Positions 43,432-53,811 of a stretch of DNA of 64,000 nt are shown one piece after another (within the stretch, counting starts at the first letter, position 1; every line of letters begins with the position of its first letter). The position numbers were made by a program, and so were the translations under genes. Source of the DNA: Mesorhizobium sp. ORS 3359 (lineage in GTDB: Bacteria; Pseudomonadota; Alphaproteobacteria; Rhizobiales; Rhizobiaceae); contig CCNC01000042.1 in NCBI GenBank assembly GCA_000824845.1, positions 47,508-111,507 of the forward strand. Direction: 5' to 3'. The notes below the pieces were generated by a model that saw only the letters and a program-made list of their open reading frames with translations, had not been told where the DNA came from and ran no database searches.

Positions 43432-44268
43432 ATGCAGATGCTGGCATCCCTGTTCCTGCCGACTTATCCGGATCCGCCGGGCCCGAAGATCGCGTTGAAT
43501 GCGGTGGCTGTGGCCAAGCAGCTTGGCGCCACGCTGGATGCGGCGGTCATCAATGTCGACATTCCGGACGTTTCCAACGCACTGTCCAGCTTCCTGCTCG
43601 ACCTCCCTGCCAAGATCCGTGAGGTCGAGACTGCCAGCAGGAATCGCGGCAAGGCCCTGCTTGAGAATGTCGCGGCCGAAGCCGCGCGGTGCAAAGTTAC
43701 CCTGACCACTCAGGAGTTGAAAGCGCAGCCCGCGTTCATAGGGGAAGCCGCCGCCCGGGAGGGCCGCTATTTCGACCTCTGCATGGTGGGATGGGCGAGG
43801 GATACCGAGTCCATCCGCATGACCGCGGAGGAGGTCGTCTTCAGCTCCGGCCGGCCGGCCTTGATCCTCCCGGGTGACGAAGATATCGGTGCGCTCGATA
43901 ACGTGGTGATCGCCTGGGACGGGAGCCGCGTGGCTGCAAGGGCGGTGGCCGACGCGAAGCCGTTCCTGGAACGCGCATCGACTATATCGATCGTGAGCGT
44001 GACCGATGAGAAGGTGCTGCCGGGCAAGGATATTGCTGAACGCCTTGCTCATGGACTTGCGGCGCGCGGGCTGCGTGCGAAAGCCCAGTCCATTCAAACT
44101 GGCGACAGTGAAATTGGCGCCGCCCTGCAGCAGCATGCCCTTAAAATCGGCGGCAACCTGCTGGTCATGGGCGGCTGGGGCCACTCCCGCCTGAGGGACT
44201 TTGTGCTTGGCGGGGCAACGGAGGGGATTTTGTCGAATCTGCGCCTGCCGGTCTTGATGTCGCATTGA
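43432..44268 (+). CDS. universal stress protein, tandem-domain
   Basis: A 278-residue USP, 56 bases after the previous one and probably co-transcribed. The C-terminal loop reads GGWGHSRLRDFVLGGATEG, close to the USP nucleotide-binding consensus G-x2-G-x9-G. The N-terminal half is more divergent than in its neighbours. Confidence 0.9.
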   Translation: MQMLASLFLPTYPDPPGPKIALNAVAVAKQLGATLDAAVINVDIPDVSNALSSFLLDLPAKIREVETASRNRGKALLENVAAEAARCKVTLTTQELKAQPAFIGEAAAREGRYFDLCMVGWARDTESIRMTAEEVVFSSGRPALILPGDEDIGALDNVVIAWDGSRVAARAVADAKPFLERASTISIVSVTDEKVLPGKDIAERLAHGLAARGLRAKAQSIQTGDSEIGAALQQHALKIGGNLLVMGGWGHSRLRDFVLGGATEGILSNLRLPVLMSH

Positions 44269-44407
44269 TGCAAACCGCCCTTAAGGCATTCGACTGGTCT
44301 GGGGGAACGGCATGCGGCAAGACTGACACTTGCGGCGCGTCGTCTGAATCGGCTGCGGCGCGACGCGCGCCAGGCAGATCCACCCTCGAACATCTGGACC
44401 TGAGCGA

Positions 44408-46987
44408 ATGCCGAGGGCCGTAACCGGGCATCAAGCCATCGAGAGTCGACCGGGCGCCTCGCCTCCTTGCGGCCTGAGCGAGGCTGAAGCGCAAGCCAGA
44501 CGGCTGGCGGAGGGGCCGAACGAGCTGCCCAGATCCGGGCGTCGCACACCCTTGAGAATTGCCGTCGAGGTCATGCGCGAGCCGATGCTTGCGCTCCTGC
44601 TTGGTGGCGGCGCGGTCTATCTCCTGCTTGGCGATCTGCAGGAGGCGGTGATCCTGCTGTGCTTCGCCACTTTGTCGATTGCGATAACCATTATCCAGGA
44701 GGCGCGCACAGAGCGGGTTCTGGAAGCCCTCCGCGATCTCACAAGCCCTCGCGCCCTGGTCGTGCGCGATGGCCAACGCCGGCGGATTGCCGGCCGCGAG
44801 GTGGTGCGCGGCGACATCGTCTTGCTTGTCGAGGGAGACCGTGTCCCCGCCGATCTGCTGCTGGTCCAGAGTCGTAATCTTCAGGTCGACGAATCCTTGC
44901 TCACCGGCGAATCCTTTCCGGTGAAAAAAGCAGCCGCCACGCCGGCAGATCGGGCGGGGAGACATCGACCCGGCGGCGATGACGTTCCGGCTGTATTTTC
45001 GGGATCGCTTGTCGTGCGCGGCTCGGGCATCGGCGAGGTGGTAGCGACCGGTGCGCGAACGGAAATCGGAGCCATCGGGCAGGCGTTGAGCTGCCTGGAG
45101 AGCGAGGCGCCTCGTCTGCAAAAGCAGACCAGGCACCTTGTAAGACTGTTTGCCTTGGCCGGCGCTGTCGTCAGCGCGCTGGCGATGCTGCTTTATGGCT
45201 TGCTGCGAGGCGGATGGCTTGATGGGATATTGGCGGGTATTGCCCTCGGCATGTCGATGCTGCCGGAAGAGTTTCCGATGGTGCTGACGATTTTCATGGC
45301 CATGGGCGCCTGGCGCATATCCCAGGTGCGGGTGCTGACCCGTCGGGCCGCGGCAATCGAAACGCTTGGGTCCGCGACCGTGCTCTGCACCGACAAAACC
45401 GGAACGCTGACCAGGAACCAGATGGCCGTTGCTGAGCTGAGAACGCCAGGCGGCGTCTTCTCGCTTCTGAAGACCTCGGATGTCGTTCCCGAGGCATTCC
45501 GCGAACTGGTCGAGCTTAGCGTGCTTGCAAGCGCCGAGATTCCTTTCGATCCAATGGAAAAGGCATTTTACGAGCTGGCGGCTGAAAGACTGCCGGGGCG
45601 TCCGGGCGCGAACGACTGGCGGCTCATTCGCTCTTACGGACTCCGACCGGAACTGTTGGCGATGTCGAATGTCTGGCGGACAAGCACCGGCGATGGCGAT
45701 TGCCTCGTCGCCGCCAAAGGCTCGCCGGAGGCGATCCTGAAGCTTTGCCGCCTGGGCGCGGATCAGGCCGTCTCGATCCGGAAGGACGCCGATGCCATGG
45801 CGGCCGAGGGGCTAAGGGTTCTGGGGGTGGCGCGCGCGAGCCATGCCGAGAGCGGATTGGCCGACGAGCAAACTGGCTTTGCTTTCGAATTCGTGGGCCT
45901 GGTCGGGTTGGCTGATCCGCTGCGGCCGCGGGTTCAGGACGCTGTTGCATCTTGCCGGTCGGCGGGTATTCGCGTGCTTATGATCACCGGCGACTATCCC
46001 GCCACGGCGAAAGCCATAGCGCGCGAGGCCGGGTTGGATGTCGGGGACGTCATCACCGGCGAAGAGCTGAGGGCACTAGGCCCGGCGAGCCTTTCCAATG
46101 CGGTGAAGACGACGACCGTCTTCGCGCGGATCATGCCTGACCAGAAGCTGGCGATCGTGAATGCCCTGAAGGCGAACGGCGACATTGTCGCGATGACCGG
46201 CGACGGGGTCAATGATGCGCCCTCGCTGAAGGCTGCGGATATCGGCGTCGCCATGGGTGGGCGCGGCACGGACGTTGCGCGCGAAGCCTCTTCCATCGTC
46301 CTCCTCGACGACGACTTTGGCTCGATCGTCAAGACAATCAGGCTGGGACGGCGCATCTATGACAATCTGCGAAAGGCGATGCGTTTCATCTTCGCCGTGC
46401 ACGTGCCGATCGCGGGACTGGCTCTGATGCCCCTGCTGTTCGGCCTGCCCATTCTGTTCGGACCGATCCACATCGCATTTCTGGAGATGGTGATCGATCC
46501 GGTCTGCTCGCTCGTCTTCGAAGCGGAGGGCGAGGAGGAGGACATAATGAAGCGGCCGGCGCGCGATCCGGAAGAAGCGCTGTTTACCCGCCCATTGGTG
46601 GCATGGAGCCTGGCCCAGGGCTTGCTCACATTGGCGGTCGTCGCAGCGATCTTCCTGCTCGGCCTCAACTCCGGAATTCCGGAAAATGAACTTCGAGCCC
46701 TAACGTTCTTCGCCCTGGTGGTGAGCATCATCGGCCTGGTTCTGGTCAACCGCGCTTTCAGCGCCTCGTTGATTTCAGCCCTATCAAGACCCAATCGCGC
46801 CCTCGCTGCCGTCATCGCCTTGGACTCAGTCGTGCTCGCCCTGGTGCTTCTGTGGCCGTCCGCGAACCTCCTCTTCCAGTTCGGATCGCCAAGCATGATC
46901 GATCTTGCCGCGGTTCTGGCGGCCGCAATCGGGTTGGTCGCTTTGCTGGAGTTTCTCAAATATCTGGGCGGGCGACTAAGCGCGTGA
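44408..46987 (+). CDS. P-type cation-transporting ATPase
   Basis: An 859-residue P2-like pump. It has the actuator TGES loop (DESLLTGESFPVKK), phosphorylation site D329 in DKTGTLT, and the hinge GDGVNDAPSLKAADIG. The M4 ion-binding motif reads PEEFP rather than the PEGLP of calcium pumps, so the ion is uncertain (Ca2+, Mn2+ or another divalent or alkali ion). No N-terminal metal-binding domain is present. The 139-base gap to the USP gene holds no anaerobox, so it may read through from it. Confidence 0.92.
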   Translation: MPRAVTGHQAIESRPGASPPCGLSEAEAQARRLAEGPNELPRSGRRTPLRIAVEVMREPMLALLLGGGAVYLLLGDLQEAVILLCFATLSIAITIIQEARTERVLEALRDLTSPRALVVRDGQRRRIAGREVVRGDIVLLVEGDRVPADLLLVQSRNLQVDESLLTGESFPVKKAAATPADRAGRHRPGGDDVPAVFSGSLVVRGSGIGEVVATGARTEIGAIGQALSCLESEAPRLQKQTRHLVRLFALAGAVVSALAMLLYGLLRGGWLDGILAGIALGMSMLPEEFPMVLTIFMAMGAWRISQVRVLTRRAAAIETLGSATVLCTDKTGTLTRNQMAVAELRTPGGVFSLLKTSDVVPEAFRELVELSVLASAEIPFDPMEKAFYELAAERLPGRPGANDWRLIRSYGLRPELLAMSNVWRTSTGDGDCLVAAKGSPEAILKLCRLGADQAVSIRKDADAMAAEGLRVLGVARASHAESGLADEQTGFAFEFVGLVGLADPLRPRVQDAVASCRSAGIRVLMITGDYPATAKAIAREAGLDVGDVITGEELRALGPASLSNAVKTTTVFARIMPDQKLAIVNALKANGDIVAMTGDGVNDAPSLKAADIGVAMGGRGTDVAREASSIVLLDDDFGSIVKTIRLGRRIYDNLRKAMRFIFAVHVPIAGLALMPLLFGLPILFGPIHIAFLEMVIDPVCSLVFEAEGEEEDIMKRPARDPEEALFTRPLVAWSLAQGLLTLAVVAAIFLLGLNSGIPENELRALTFFALVVSIIGLVLVNRAFSASLISALSRPNRALAAVIALDSVVLALVLLWPSANLLFQFGSPSMIDLAAVLAAAIGLVALLEFLKYLGGRLSA

Positions 46988-46997
46988 CGAGGCTCTC

Positions 46998-48188
46998 TTA
47001 TTGAAATCTCACCTTGCTACCCTCGGTGAGGGCAACGGGCGGGTAGGCGATGACGGTTTCGCCAGGAAGTACGCCCTGAGCTATTGCAGCAACACGTGCC
47101 GAAAGGTGTGATATTTGTACCTGCCGGAGATATGCGCGCCCTTGATCGACAACGAAGACGTTCCAGGCATCGCCTCGCCGGAACAACGCGCCCATCGGCA
47201 CGACGATTGCCTTGTCGATCCGATCGACCACGATATTGGCCTCGACACGGTAACCGTCTCCGAGACTGGTCCAGGTCTGCCGCGGCGAGCCTATGTCGAT
47301 GATGACCCAGACGCGCTGTTCTTCCACGCCGAGCGCAGAGATTTTGGTGAAGCCGGAAGGCTCGACACGCCGCACGACGCCCTGCAAATCCGAAGGCCCG
47401 CCCCATCGCGCGATGGTCACCTTGTCGCCCTGCCTTATACGGGCGGCATCGGTCGTCAACACATCCACCGCGACTTCAAGGTCGTCCGGGTCCCCCAGTT
47501 CGACCAAGGGGGCCGCCATCGAGACCACGCTTTCGCTTTCTTGTTCGACCCTGAGAACGCGCCCGTCTATGGGCGACAGGACCGGGAAGCCTTCGCTTGG
47601 ATCGGGATTACTGGCGGACTGCAATGCTGCTCGAGCCTGTTCCAGGACATGGGAGGCGGCATGCGAGCGGCGCTCGGCCGCATCCGCCTGCCGGCTTGCA
47701 GACTGAAACAGCGCCTCCTCTCTTTCCAATTGCGCAACGGCCGCCACATTGCGCTGGGCAAGCTGCCGGGTGCGCTCGCGATCGGCGCTGGCTTGAGCCA
47801 GGAGGACCTTGGCCTGCTCGTGAAGCGCTTCAGCCTCTTCGACGCCAGCTTCCGCTGCGCCGACCTGCGCCTCGAGCTCCTGCCGCACTCGTGAATCCAG
47901 CAAAGGCGAAACAGGCGGCGTGATGATCGCCAGTTTTTGCCCGGTGTGCACGACATCACCGGCCTTCAGCATCAGCCGCTGGACGCGACCCGATAAAGGC
48001 GCCGACACCGTATAGCGATCCCGCACGCGCGTGCGGCCGTCTTCTTCGATCGTGTCCTGAAACGTCGTCGTCACGACGTCGGCGGTCTCGACAAGAATCG
48101 GCTGCGGCATGAGGAGCCAATAGAGGCCGGCCGCCGCGATCGCCACCAGCAACAGTCCACCAACGATCGAGACAGGCCGGTGCTTCAT
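46998..48188 (-). CDS. HlyD/MacA-like periplasmic adaptor
   Basis: The 396-residue protein starts with one membrane anchor (SIVGGLLLVAIAAAGLYWLL) and has lipoyl half-motifs (APLSGRVQRLMLKAGDVVHTG and VLSPIDGRVLRV) around a coiled-coil arm at about 100-190. It would pair with the ABC transporter upstream. It is last in a three-gene unit and begins 1 base after the permease stop. No outer-membrane channel follows. Confidence 0.9.
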   Translation of the reverse strand: MKHRPVSIVGGLLLVAIAAAGLYWLLMPQPILVETADVVTTTFQDTIEEDGRTRVRDRYTVSAPLSGRVQRLMLKAGDVVHTGQKLAIITPPVSPLLDSRVRQELEAQVGAAEAGVEEAEALHEQAKVLLAQASADRERTRQLAQRNVAAVAQLEREEALFQSASRQADAAERRSHAASHVLEQARAALQSASNPDPSEGFPVLSPIDGRVLRVEQESESVVSMAAPLVELGDPDDLEVAVDVLTTDAARIRQGDKVTIARWGGPSDLQGVVRRVEPSGFTKISALGVEEQRVWVIIDIGSPRQTWTSLGDGYRVEANIVVDRIDKAIVVPMGALFRRGDAWNVFVVDQGRAYLRQVQISHLSARVAAIAQGVLPGETVIAYPPVALTEGSKVRFQ

Positions 48189-48189
48189 A

Positions 48190-50553
48190 TCAGTCTCGGG
48201 TCTTCAGGACGGCTACCAGATCGAGCGTATCGATCCTTCGGCGGATCATGATGAAACTGGCGAAAGCCGCGGCGATCACCAGGAGCAAGGCTATGACGTA
48301 ACTGCTCGGATCGATCACAACGGGTATTTGGAACGATTGGCTCGCTCGGGCAGAGGCAATCAGCTCGATCAGGTAGCGACCGATCAGGAGTCCCAATGGA
48401 ATCGCCACGACAAGCTCGGCGACAAGCTCGCTTACAATGACCGCCGACACTTCGCGCCGAGTCAGTCCGATAATGCGCAGACCGGCCAGTTCCCATGCGC
48501 GCTCCTGCAGGGCAATGCGTGCGCTGTTATAGACGACACCTATCGCGATCAGCATTCCGAACCCCGCCAGGATCAGCGCGCCGATCAGCACCATTTCGCC
48601 GATCGTGTCGTTGAACAGTGACAGCCACAGAGCCTTTACTGAGCTTCCCTCTATCCTTGGCATCGACTTTATCCTGGACCAGACCAGTTCGGATTGAGCC
48701 GAGTCAATCCTGAGAGCCGCGACATTTGCTACAGGACCTTCCCTCATCACGTGATTGAGCGCACTGCGGTCCATGGTCACCGACGATCCCAAGATGTCGT
48801 CGGAAATCCTGCGGACGATGACTTCCCTTACCGCTCTGGCGCCTTCAAGTACGTCGATCGACACAGTGTCGCCCACATGGAGATCGAGTTGGCTCGCGAT
48901 CTGCCGGCTCAGCATGATGCCGTCTGCCGGAATGGAGATTGGCTGCAACGCCTTGTCCCTGGGAACTCTGAGCTCGGAGCCGGGGTCCAGGCCAATGGCC
49001 GACGTGCGATAGGTCCGGTACCCCACTCGCAATCTCACAGGAACCACTCTCTGGAGTTCAGCATTCAGCACTCCGGGAAGCGCCTTCAACTCGTGGAGTG
49101 TGTCCGTGGAAACAGGTTCGGTGAAGGTGAGAAAGGCGTCGCCGCGCTCGATCCGGCTGAAGCTGACGTCGATCATGTAGTCGATGGCATCGAACCAGTA
49201 GAGCCCAAACAGGATAAGTGGAATGGCAAGGGCGATGCCGATGGTCGACAGCACCGTCCTGATCGGCCTACCCAGCGTTGTGCGGGCCGCAATGATATAC
49301 TGCAGCGGAATGACGCGGCTCCCCATCGTCTGGAGCCACGCGAAGGTCTGCAGAGCAGGCGGGGTTGCGGGTCGCATGGCTTCGGCGGGTGGAAGCACAG
49401 CTATTCGATACACCGATGTCGCAGCCGCAAGGTTCGCGGCGACGACACTGACCAGCGTCGCCGCAACGAGAAGCCACGGCTCGAACCGCGCGTCGAGCGA
49501 AGGAAATCGGAAGAAGGCGCGATAGCTTCCCACGACGCCAACGGCGAACCAGCATCCGAGGACGAGGCCTACGGCCGATCCCAGCAGCGCGATGGCCGTG
49601 ACCAATTTGAAGTAATGAAGCGCGATGGTGCCGTTGGCGAATCCCAACGCCTTGAGCGAAGCGATCTGACCGCGTTGCGCTTCAACCATTCTGCCGATGA
49701 CGACGTTAAGGAGAAACGCCGCGATGCCGAAGAAGACGGACGGCATGAAGATGCTCAAGGTTTCCTGCTCTGCCAGCTCATCCTCAAGAAAGCGGTGCGA
49801 GGGCTGATCGCCGCGATTGTAGGCTCCCGTTCCGCCGTATGGAGCCAGCAGGCGGTCCACCTCATCCAGCACATGCCGCACGCTTGACCCCGGAGCTATC
49901 GTCATCGCCACGTCGTTGAACGCGCCTTTCATGTCGAACGCACTGGCCACCGCATCCTCACCTGCCCACAGCACGACGAAGTTGCGATCGTCGGGAAGCG
50001 GCACAGCGCTTCGCGTGGCAAAGACGAACTCGGGCGACAAGGCGGAACCGACGACGCGAAAATCCTGCAGGCGCCCGTTGAGGACGACCTCAACAGGTTG
50101 CCCCATTCGCACAGCACGTGCCTCGGCATAGGCTGCGTTAATGATGACTTCTTCGGGATGCAACGGATCGGGCCAGCGCCCTTGCACCAGATGGAGACGA
50201 TTGAGCAGAGGCTGCCCCTCGGCTGGCAGCGAGATGATGCGGCCCGAGATCGGCAGGTTCGTGTCCTCGCGTATTATCCGCACTGGCTTCGCAACCCGCG
50301 GCTCGACGATCCCGATCCCATCGATCTCACGCAGTCGGTCAGCGATGACCAGCGGAGCGCGCGTCGTGCCGGCGAAGAGGTCGGCGAAGCGCTCGTTGCG
50401 GTAGTGGCTTTCCATCGCGCCAACAAGCGCCCGGTAATTCGATACCGACATCACGAAGACTGCCACGCCCGCGGCGACGAGCATTGCGATGCTGAGAACC
50501 TGAAGCCGCATCGACCAGAGATCGCGCACCACCTTGATGTCGAGGACGTTCAC
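48190..50553 (-). CDS. ABC transporter permease, FtsX/MacB-like
   Basis: I place the start at GTG 50553, which overlaps the ATPase stop (GTGA), giving 787 residues. It has one N-terminal membrane helix, a periplasmic part and an FtsX-type bundle in the middle ([22 protein letters not shown]). A second periplasmic part and a C-terminal FtsX bundle ([22 protein letters not shown], ending in VAVLKTRD) follow. It resembles MacB-like or LolE-type permeases duplicated in one chain. Substrate unknown. Confidence 0.9.
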   Translation of the reverse strand: MNVLDIKVVRDLWSMRLQVLSIAMLVAAGVAVFVMSVSNYRALVGAMESHYRNERFADLFAGTTRAPLVIADRLREIDGIGIVEPRVAKPVRIIREDTNLPISGRIISLPAEGQPLLNRLHLVQGRWPDPLHPEEVIINAAYAEARAVRMGQPVEVVLNGRLQDFRVVGSALSPEFVFATRSAVPLPDDRNFVVLWAGEDAVASAFDMKGAFNDVAMTIAPGSSVRHVLDEVDRLLAPYGGTGAYNRGDQPSHRFLEDELAEQETLSIFMPSVFFGIAAFLLNVVIGRMVEAQRGQIASLKALGFANGTIALHYFKLVTAIALLGSAVGLVLGCWFAVGVVGSYRAFFRFPSLDARFEPWLLVAATLVSVVAANLAAATSVYRIAVLPPAEAMRPATPPALQTFAWLQTMGSRVIPLQYIIAARTTLGRPIRTVLSTIGIALAIPLILFGLYWFDAIDYMIDVSFSRIERGDAFLTFTEPVSTDTLHELKALPGVLNAELQRVVPVRLRVGYRTYRTSAIGLDPGSELRVPRDKALQPISIPADGIMLSRQIASQLDLHVGDTVSIDVLEGARAVREVIVRRISDDILGSSVTMDRSALNHVMREGPVANVAALRIDSAQSELVWSRIKSMPRIEGSSVKALWLSLFNDTIGEMVLIGALILAGFGMLIAIGVVYNSARIALQERAWELAGLRIIGLTRREVSAVIVSELVAELVVAIPLGLLIGRYLIELIASARASQSFQIPVVIDPSSYVIALLLVIAAAFASFIMIRRRIDTLDLVAVLKTRD

Positions 50554-51299
50554 CACTGCACGTCCTCGGCGGAGACGCGATCCGGATTCGGTTCCTCCTT
50601 GACGATGCGCCCACCGCTCAACCTTAAGACGCGGTCGGCCATTCCGGCGATTGCAGAGTTGTGAGTAATCACGATAGTGGTCGTGCCGAGTTCCGCATTC
50701 ACCTTGGCGATCGCGGCAAGAACCAACCGGCCGGTATCCACGTCGAGCGCGCCGGTCGGCTCGTCGCAAAGCAAGATATCAGGACGTTTCACGATCGCGC
50801 GAGCCACGGCTACGCGCTGCTGTTCTCCGCCCGACAACTGCGATGGGAAGTGACGTGCGCGATGTGACAATCCGACCAGTTCGAGCGCTTCCTTGGGATC
50901 CATCGGATCGCTGGCTATCTGCGCGACAAGCCGCACGTTCTCTTCGACACTGAGGCTCGGTATCAGATTGTAGAACTGGAAGACAAAGCCGACATGCTCG
51001 CGCCTATATGTCGTTAGCTCAGTGTCGCCAGCTCCCGTCAGTTGGTGATCCCGCCACTTTGCCGAGCCCGATGTTGGAGCGTCCAGTCCACCAAGGATAT
51101 TGAGAAGGGTCGATTTGCCCGAACCGGAGGGCCCAAGAAGAACGATGAACTCGCCCTGCCGAATATCGAGATCCACGTTCTTCAGGGCTGTCACTTGCGA
51201 GTCCCCCGAGCCATAGACCTTGCTCAACCCGCGGGCCACGAACACCGGGACTGGCGGCTGTGCTGCTGAATCTTCCGCCTCTTGCTCGCTGGTTTGCAT
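50550..51299 (-). CDS. ABC transporter ATP-binding protein, MacB/LolD-like
   Basis: ATG 51299 follows GGAGG and gives 249 residues. Walker A is GPSGSGKST, the signature [10 protein letters not shown], and Walker [13 protein letters not shown]. It energises the FtsX-like permease encoded next. A longer frame upstream begins at a weak GTG and is less likely. The gap to groEL upstream is 136 bases and holds no clear terminator. Confidence 0.93.
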   Translation of the reverse strand: MQTSEQEAEDSAAQPPVPVFVARGLSKVYGSGDSQVTALKNVDLDIRQGEFIVLLGPSGSGKSTLLNILGGLDAPTSGSAKWRDHQLTGAGDTELTTYRREHVGFVFQFYNLIPSLSVEENVRLVAQIASDPMDPKEALELVGLSHRARHFPSQLSGGEQQRVAVARAIVKRPDILLCDEPTGALDVDTGRLVLAAIAKVNAELGTTTIVITHNSAIAGMADRVLRLSGGRIVKEEPNPDRVSAEDVQW

Positions 51300-51435
51300 G
51301 CGGGCCTCCGGGTCAGCCGACGCCAGAGCGCTCATACAGGGCACGCCTGAAGAGTCGTCTGTCGCTGGAGCGGTTCCCCGTTTGACGGCAACGGCGAAGC
51401 GCTCTATTTCCGCCTTTCACCATCCTTCGCGCTGA

Positions 51436-53058
51436 CTACATCGGCATTTCCGGCTCAAGCGCGCGCTCCTTTGCCGGCTCGGGTATCTCTGTCATGGTCG
51501 CCTCCGTCAGGAGCAGCACGCTGGCGACCGAGACGGCGTTTTCCAGTGCGATGCGGACCACCTTGGTCGGGTCGATGATGCCGGCTTCGACCAGGTCGAC
51601 ATATTCCTTGCGGCCGGCGTCAAAACCGAAATTTCCCTTGCCCTCGATCATCCTGGCGATGACGACGCCGCCGTCGACGGCCGAATTCTCGGCGATCTGG
51701 CGCACAGGTGTTTCCAGCGCGCGCCTGAGGATCTGGACGCCGGTGCGTTCATCGCCTTCGCACCGTGCTTCTTCCTCGGTGACCGCGCCGATGCAACGCA
51801 ACAAGGCAAGCCCGCCACCAGGCACGATGCCCTCCGCGACGGCCGCCTTGGTGGCGCTGATGGCGTCGTCCAGCGCTTCCTTCTTGGACTTCATCTCGGC
51901 TTCCGTCGGCGCGCCCACCTTGATGACGGCCACGCCGCCGGCGAGCTTGGCGAGCCGCTCCTGGAGCTTCTCACGGTCATAGTCGCTGGTCGTATCGCTG
52001 ATCTCTCGCCGGATCTGCTCGACACGCCCCTTGATCGCCTTCTGGTCGCCGCTGCCGCCGATGATCGTGGTGTTGTCCTTGTCGACAACCACGCGCTTGG
52101 CGCGTCCCAGCTGAGCCATCGTCACATTCTCGATCTTGAGGCCGATATCCTCGGAAATGACCTGTCCGCCAGTCAGGACGCCGATGTCCTGCAGCATCGC
52201 CTTGCGGCGGTCGCCGAAGCCTGGCGCCTTCACGGCGCAGTTCTTGAAGGTGCCGCGGATCTGGTTGACGATGAGCGTGGCCAACGCCTCCCCCTCGACG
52301 TCCTCCGCGATCACCAGCAGAGGTGAACCCGATTTCGCCACCGCCTCGAGCAGCTTGATGAGGTCGTTGAGCGAAGAGATCTTCTTTTCGACGATGAGTA
52401 CCAGCGCGTCTTCCAGCACCGCCTCCATCTTCTCGGTATCGGTCACGAAATAGGGGGAGAGGAAGCCGCGGTCGAATTGCATGCCTTCGACCACGTCCAG
52501 GACCGTTTCGGTGGTCTTCGATTCCTCGACCGTGATGACGCCTTCGCCGCCGACCTTCTCCATGGCTTCGCCGATCAGCTCGCCGATGAGCGGATCGTTA
52601 TGGGCGGAGATCGTCGCCACCTGTTCCTTCTCGCGCCTGGTCGAGACAGGCCGCGATATCTGCTTGAGCGTTTCGATTGCCCGCTTCGTCGCGCGGTCGA
52701 GGCCGCGCTTGATGTCGATCGCGCTTGCGCCGGCGACCACGTTGCGCACGCCGTCGGCGAACATCGCGTGGGCAAGTATGGTCGATGTGCTCGTTCCGTC
52801 GCCGACCATGTCGCCGGTCTTCTCGGCCGCCTGCCTCAGCATGCGGGCGCCGAGATTTTCCTCCGGATCCCTCAGGTCGAATTCCTTGGCGATCGTCACA
52901 CCGTCGTTGCACACGATGGGCGCGCCCCACTTTTTCTCGATCAGAACCGACTTCGAACGAGGACCGAGCGTCACCCGCACGGCGTCGGCGAGTTGGGTCG
53001 CGCCGCGCAGGATTTTTTCGCGCGCCGCCGAGCGGAACAATACCTGTTTGTGGGCCAT
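51436..53058 (-). CDS. groEL: second GroEL chaperonin, without a partner groES
   Basis: ATG 53058 ([17 protein letters not shown]) gives 540 residues with the GroEL ATP site (GDGTSTSTI) and GVTIAKEFD. It ends in MPEM-type residues instead of the usual GGM tail. It is clearly full length but differs from housekeeping GroEL in many surface positions. No groES lies beside it, unlike normal groESL operons. Two anaeroboxes lie upstream, so this copy is probably specialised for low oxygen. Confidence 0.94.
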   Translation of the reverse strand: MAHKQVLFRSAAREKILRGATQLADAVRVTLGPRSKSVLIEKKWGAPIVCNDGVTIAKEFDLRDPEENLGARMLRQAAEKTGDMVGDGTSTSTILAHAMFADGVRNVVAGASAIDIKRGLDRATKRAIETLKQISRPVSTRREKEQVATISAHNDPLIGELIGEAMEKVGGEGVITVEESKTTETVLDVVEGMQFDRGFLSPYFVTDTEKMEAVLEDALVLIVEKKISSLNDLIKLLEAVAKSGSPLLVIAEDVEGEALATLIVNQIRGTFKNCAVKAPGFGDRRKAMLQDIGVLTGGQVISEDIGLKIENVTMAQLGRAKRVVVDKDNTTIIGGSGDQKAIKGRVEQIRREISDTTSDYDREKLQERLAKLAGGVAVIKVGAPTEAEMKSKKEALDDAISATKAAVAEGIVPGGGLALLRCIGAVTEEEARCEGDERTGVQILRRALETPVRQIAENSAVDGGVVIARMIEGKGNFGFDAGRKEYVDLVEAGIIDPTKVVRIALENAVSVASVLLLTEATMTEIPEPAKERALEPEMPM

Positions 53059-53113
53059 GGTGGTCTCCAGATTATCCGACCGATTCCCATAGCCGCGTTG
53101 GTGCCGACCAGCC

Positions 53114-53127
53114 TTGACGCGCGTCAA
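53114..53127 (-). promoter_or_regulatory. anaerobox before groEL
   Basis: TTGACGCGCGTCAA, symmetric, 56 bases before ATG 53058. Confidence 0.75.
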
Positions 53128-53146
53128 TTGTGCATCACTGACGGCG

Positions 53147-53160
53147 TTGACCGGAATCAA
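53147..53160 (+). promoter_or_regulatory. anaerobox before CxxC protein gene
   Basis: TTGACCGGAATCAA, 54 bases before ATG 53214. It is one of a divergent pair 19 bases apart with 53114-53127. Confidence 0.75.
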
Positions 53161-53213
53161 TGAGGACCGGTTCGCCAGCTGGTCTGATGAGGCTCTCAGG
53201 TCAGGAGACGACG

Positions 53214-53723
53214 ATGCGAACGAACGAGACGCCACACTACGATACCAGCGTGAACACGACCGGCTGCTGCCCGAAGTTCAACCCCGGCGGCTGGGACGAT
53301 CAGGAGCTGCATTTCCGTGACAAGCCGTTCGTGAGAGCGGTGACGCACAGCGTCATGCATGTCCCCGTGAACATGGGCAGCGTTTTCGCACGCGTTAATC
53401 GGCACATCGACGATGCCGGCGCTTCGGCCGATGGCCATTCCATCGTTCTCAGCCGCGATCTCTCGCCCTGGACCAGCGAACATCTCTTCTCGGTTTCGAA
53501 ATCTGTGCCCGAGGAAGAGATGACGACGCTGAGCGGGAACTTCGTGACGAAAGTGTTCGAAGGCCCCTTCAGCCAGGCAAGGCAGTGGCACGAAGAGATG
53601 CTGCAGATGGCGCGTGATCGGAAATCGGAACCGGGCGACGTCTATTTCTTCTATACGACCTGCCCGAAATGCGCCGAAGCCTACGGAAAGAACTATGTCG
53701 TTGGGGTAGCGGCCGTGGGCTAG
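53214..53723 (+). CDS. unknown small CxxC protein, low-oxygen regulated
   Basis: ATG 53214 follows AGGAGACGACG and gives 169 residues. The N-terminal half has a [15 protein letters not shown] motif. The C-terminal half ends with [17 protein letters not shown], a CxxC that could bind zinc or take part in redox. I recall similar proteins in anaerobes that are auto-annotated 'hydrolase', with no proven function. An anaerobox is directly upstream. Confidence 0.75.
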   Translation: MRTNETPHYDTSVNTTGCCPKFNPGGWDDQELHFRDKPFVRAVTHSVMHVPVNMGSVFARVNRHIDDAGASADGHSIVLSRDLSPWTSEHLFSVSKSVPEEEMTTLSGNFVTKVFEGPFSQARQWHEEMLQMARDRKSEPGDVYFFYTTCPKCAEAYGKNYVVGVAAVG

Positions 53724-53811
53724 CCCACAACGCAACGCGCTGTCAGTTTGGATAGATGGACTTGCCCCCGAGCGAGGCAGGTCAATATGCGCGCCTTGAT
53801 GGAGCCCTTGC

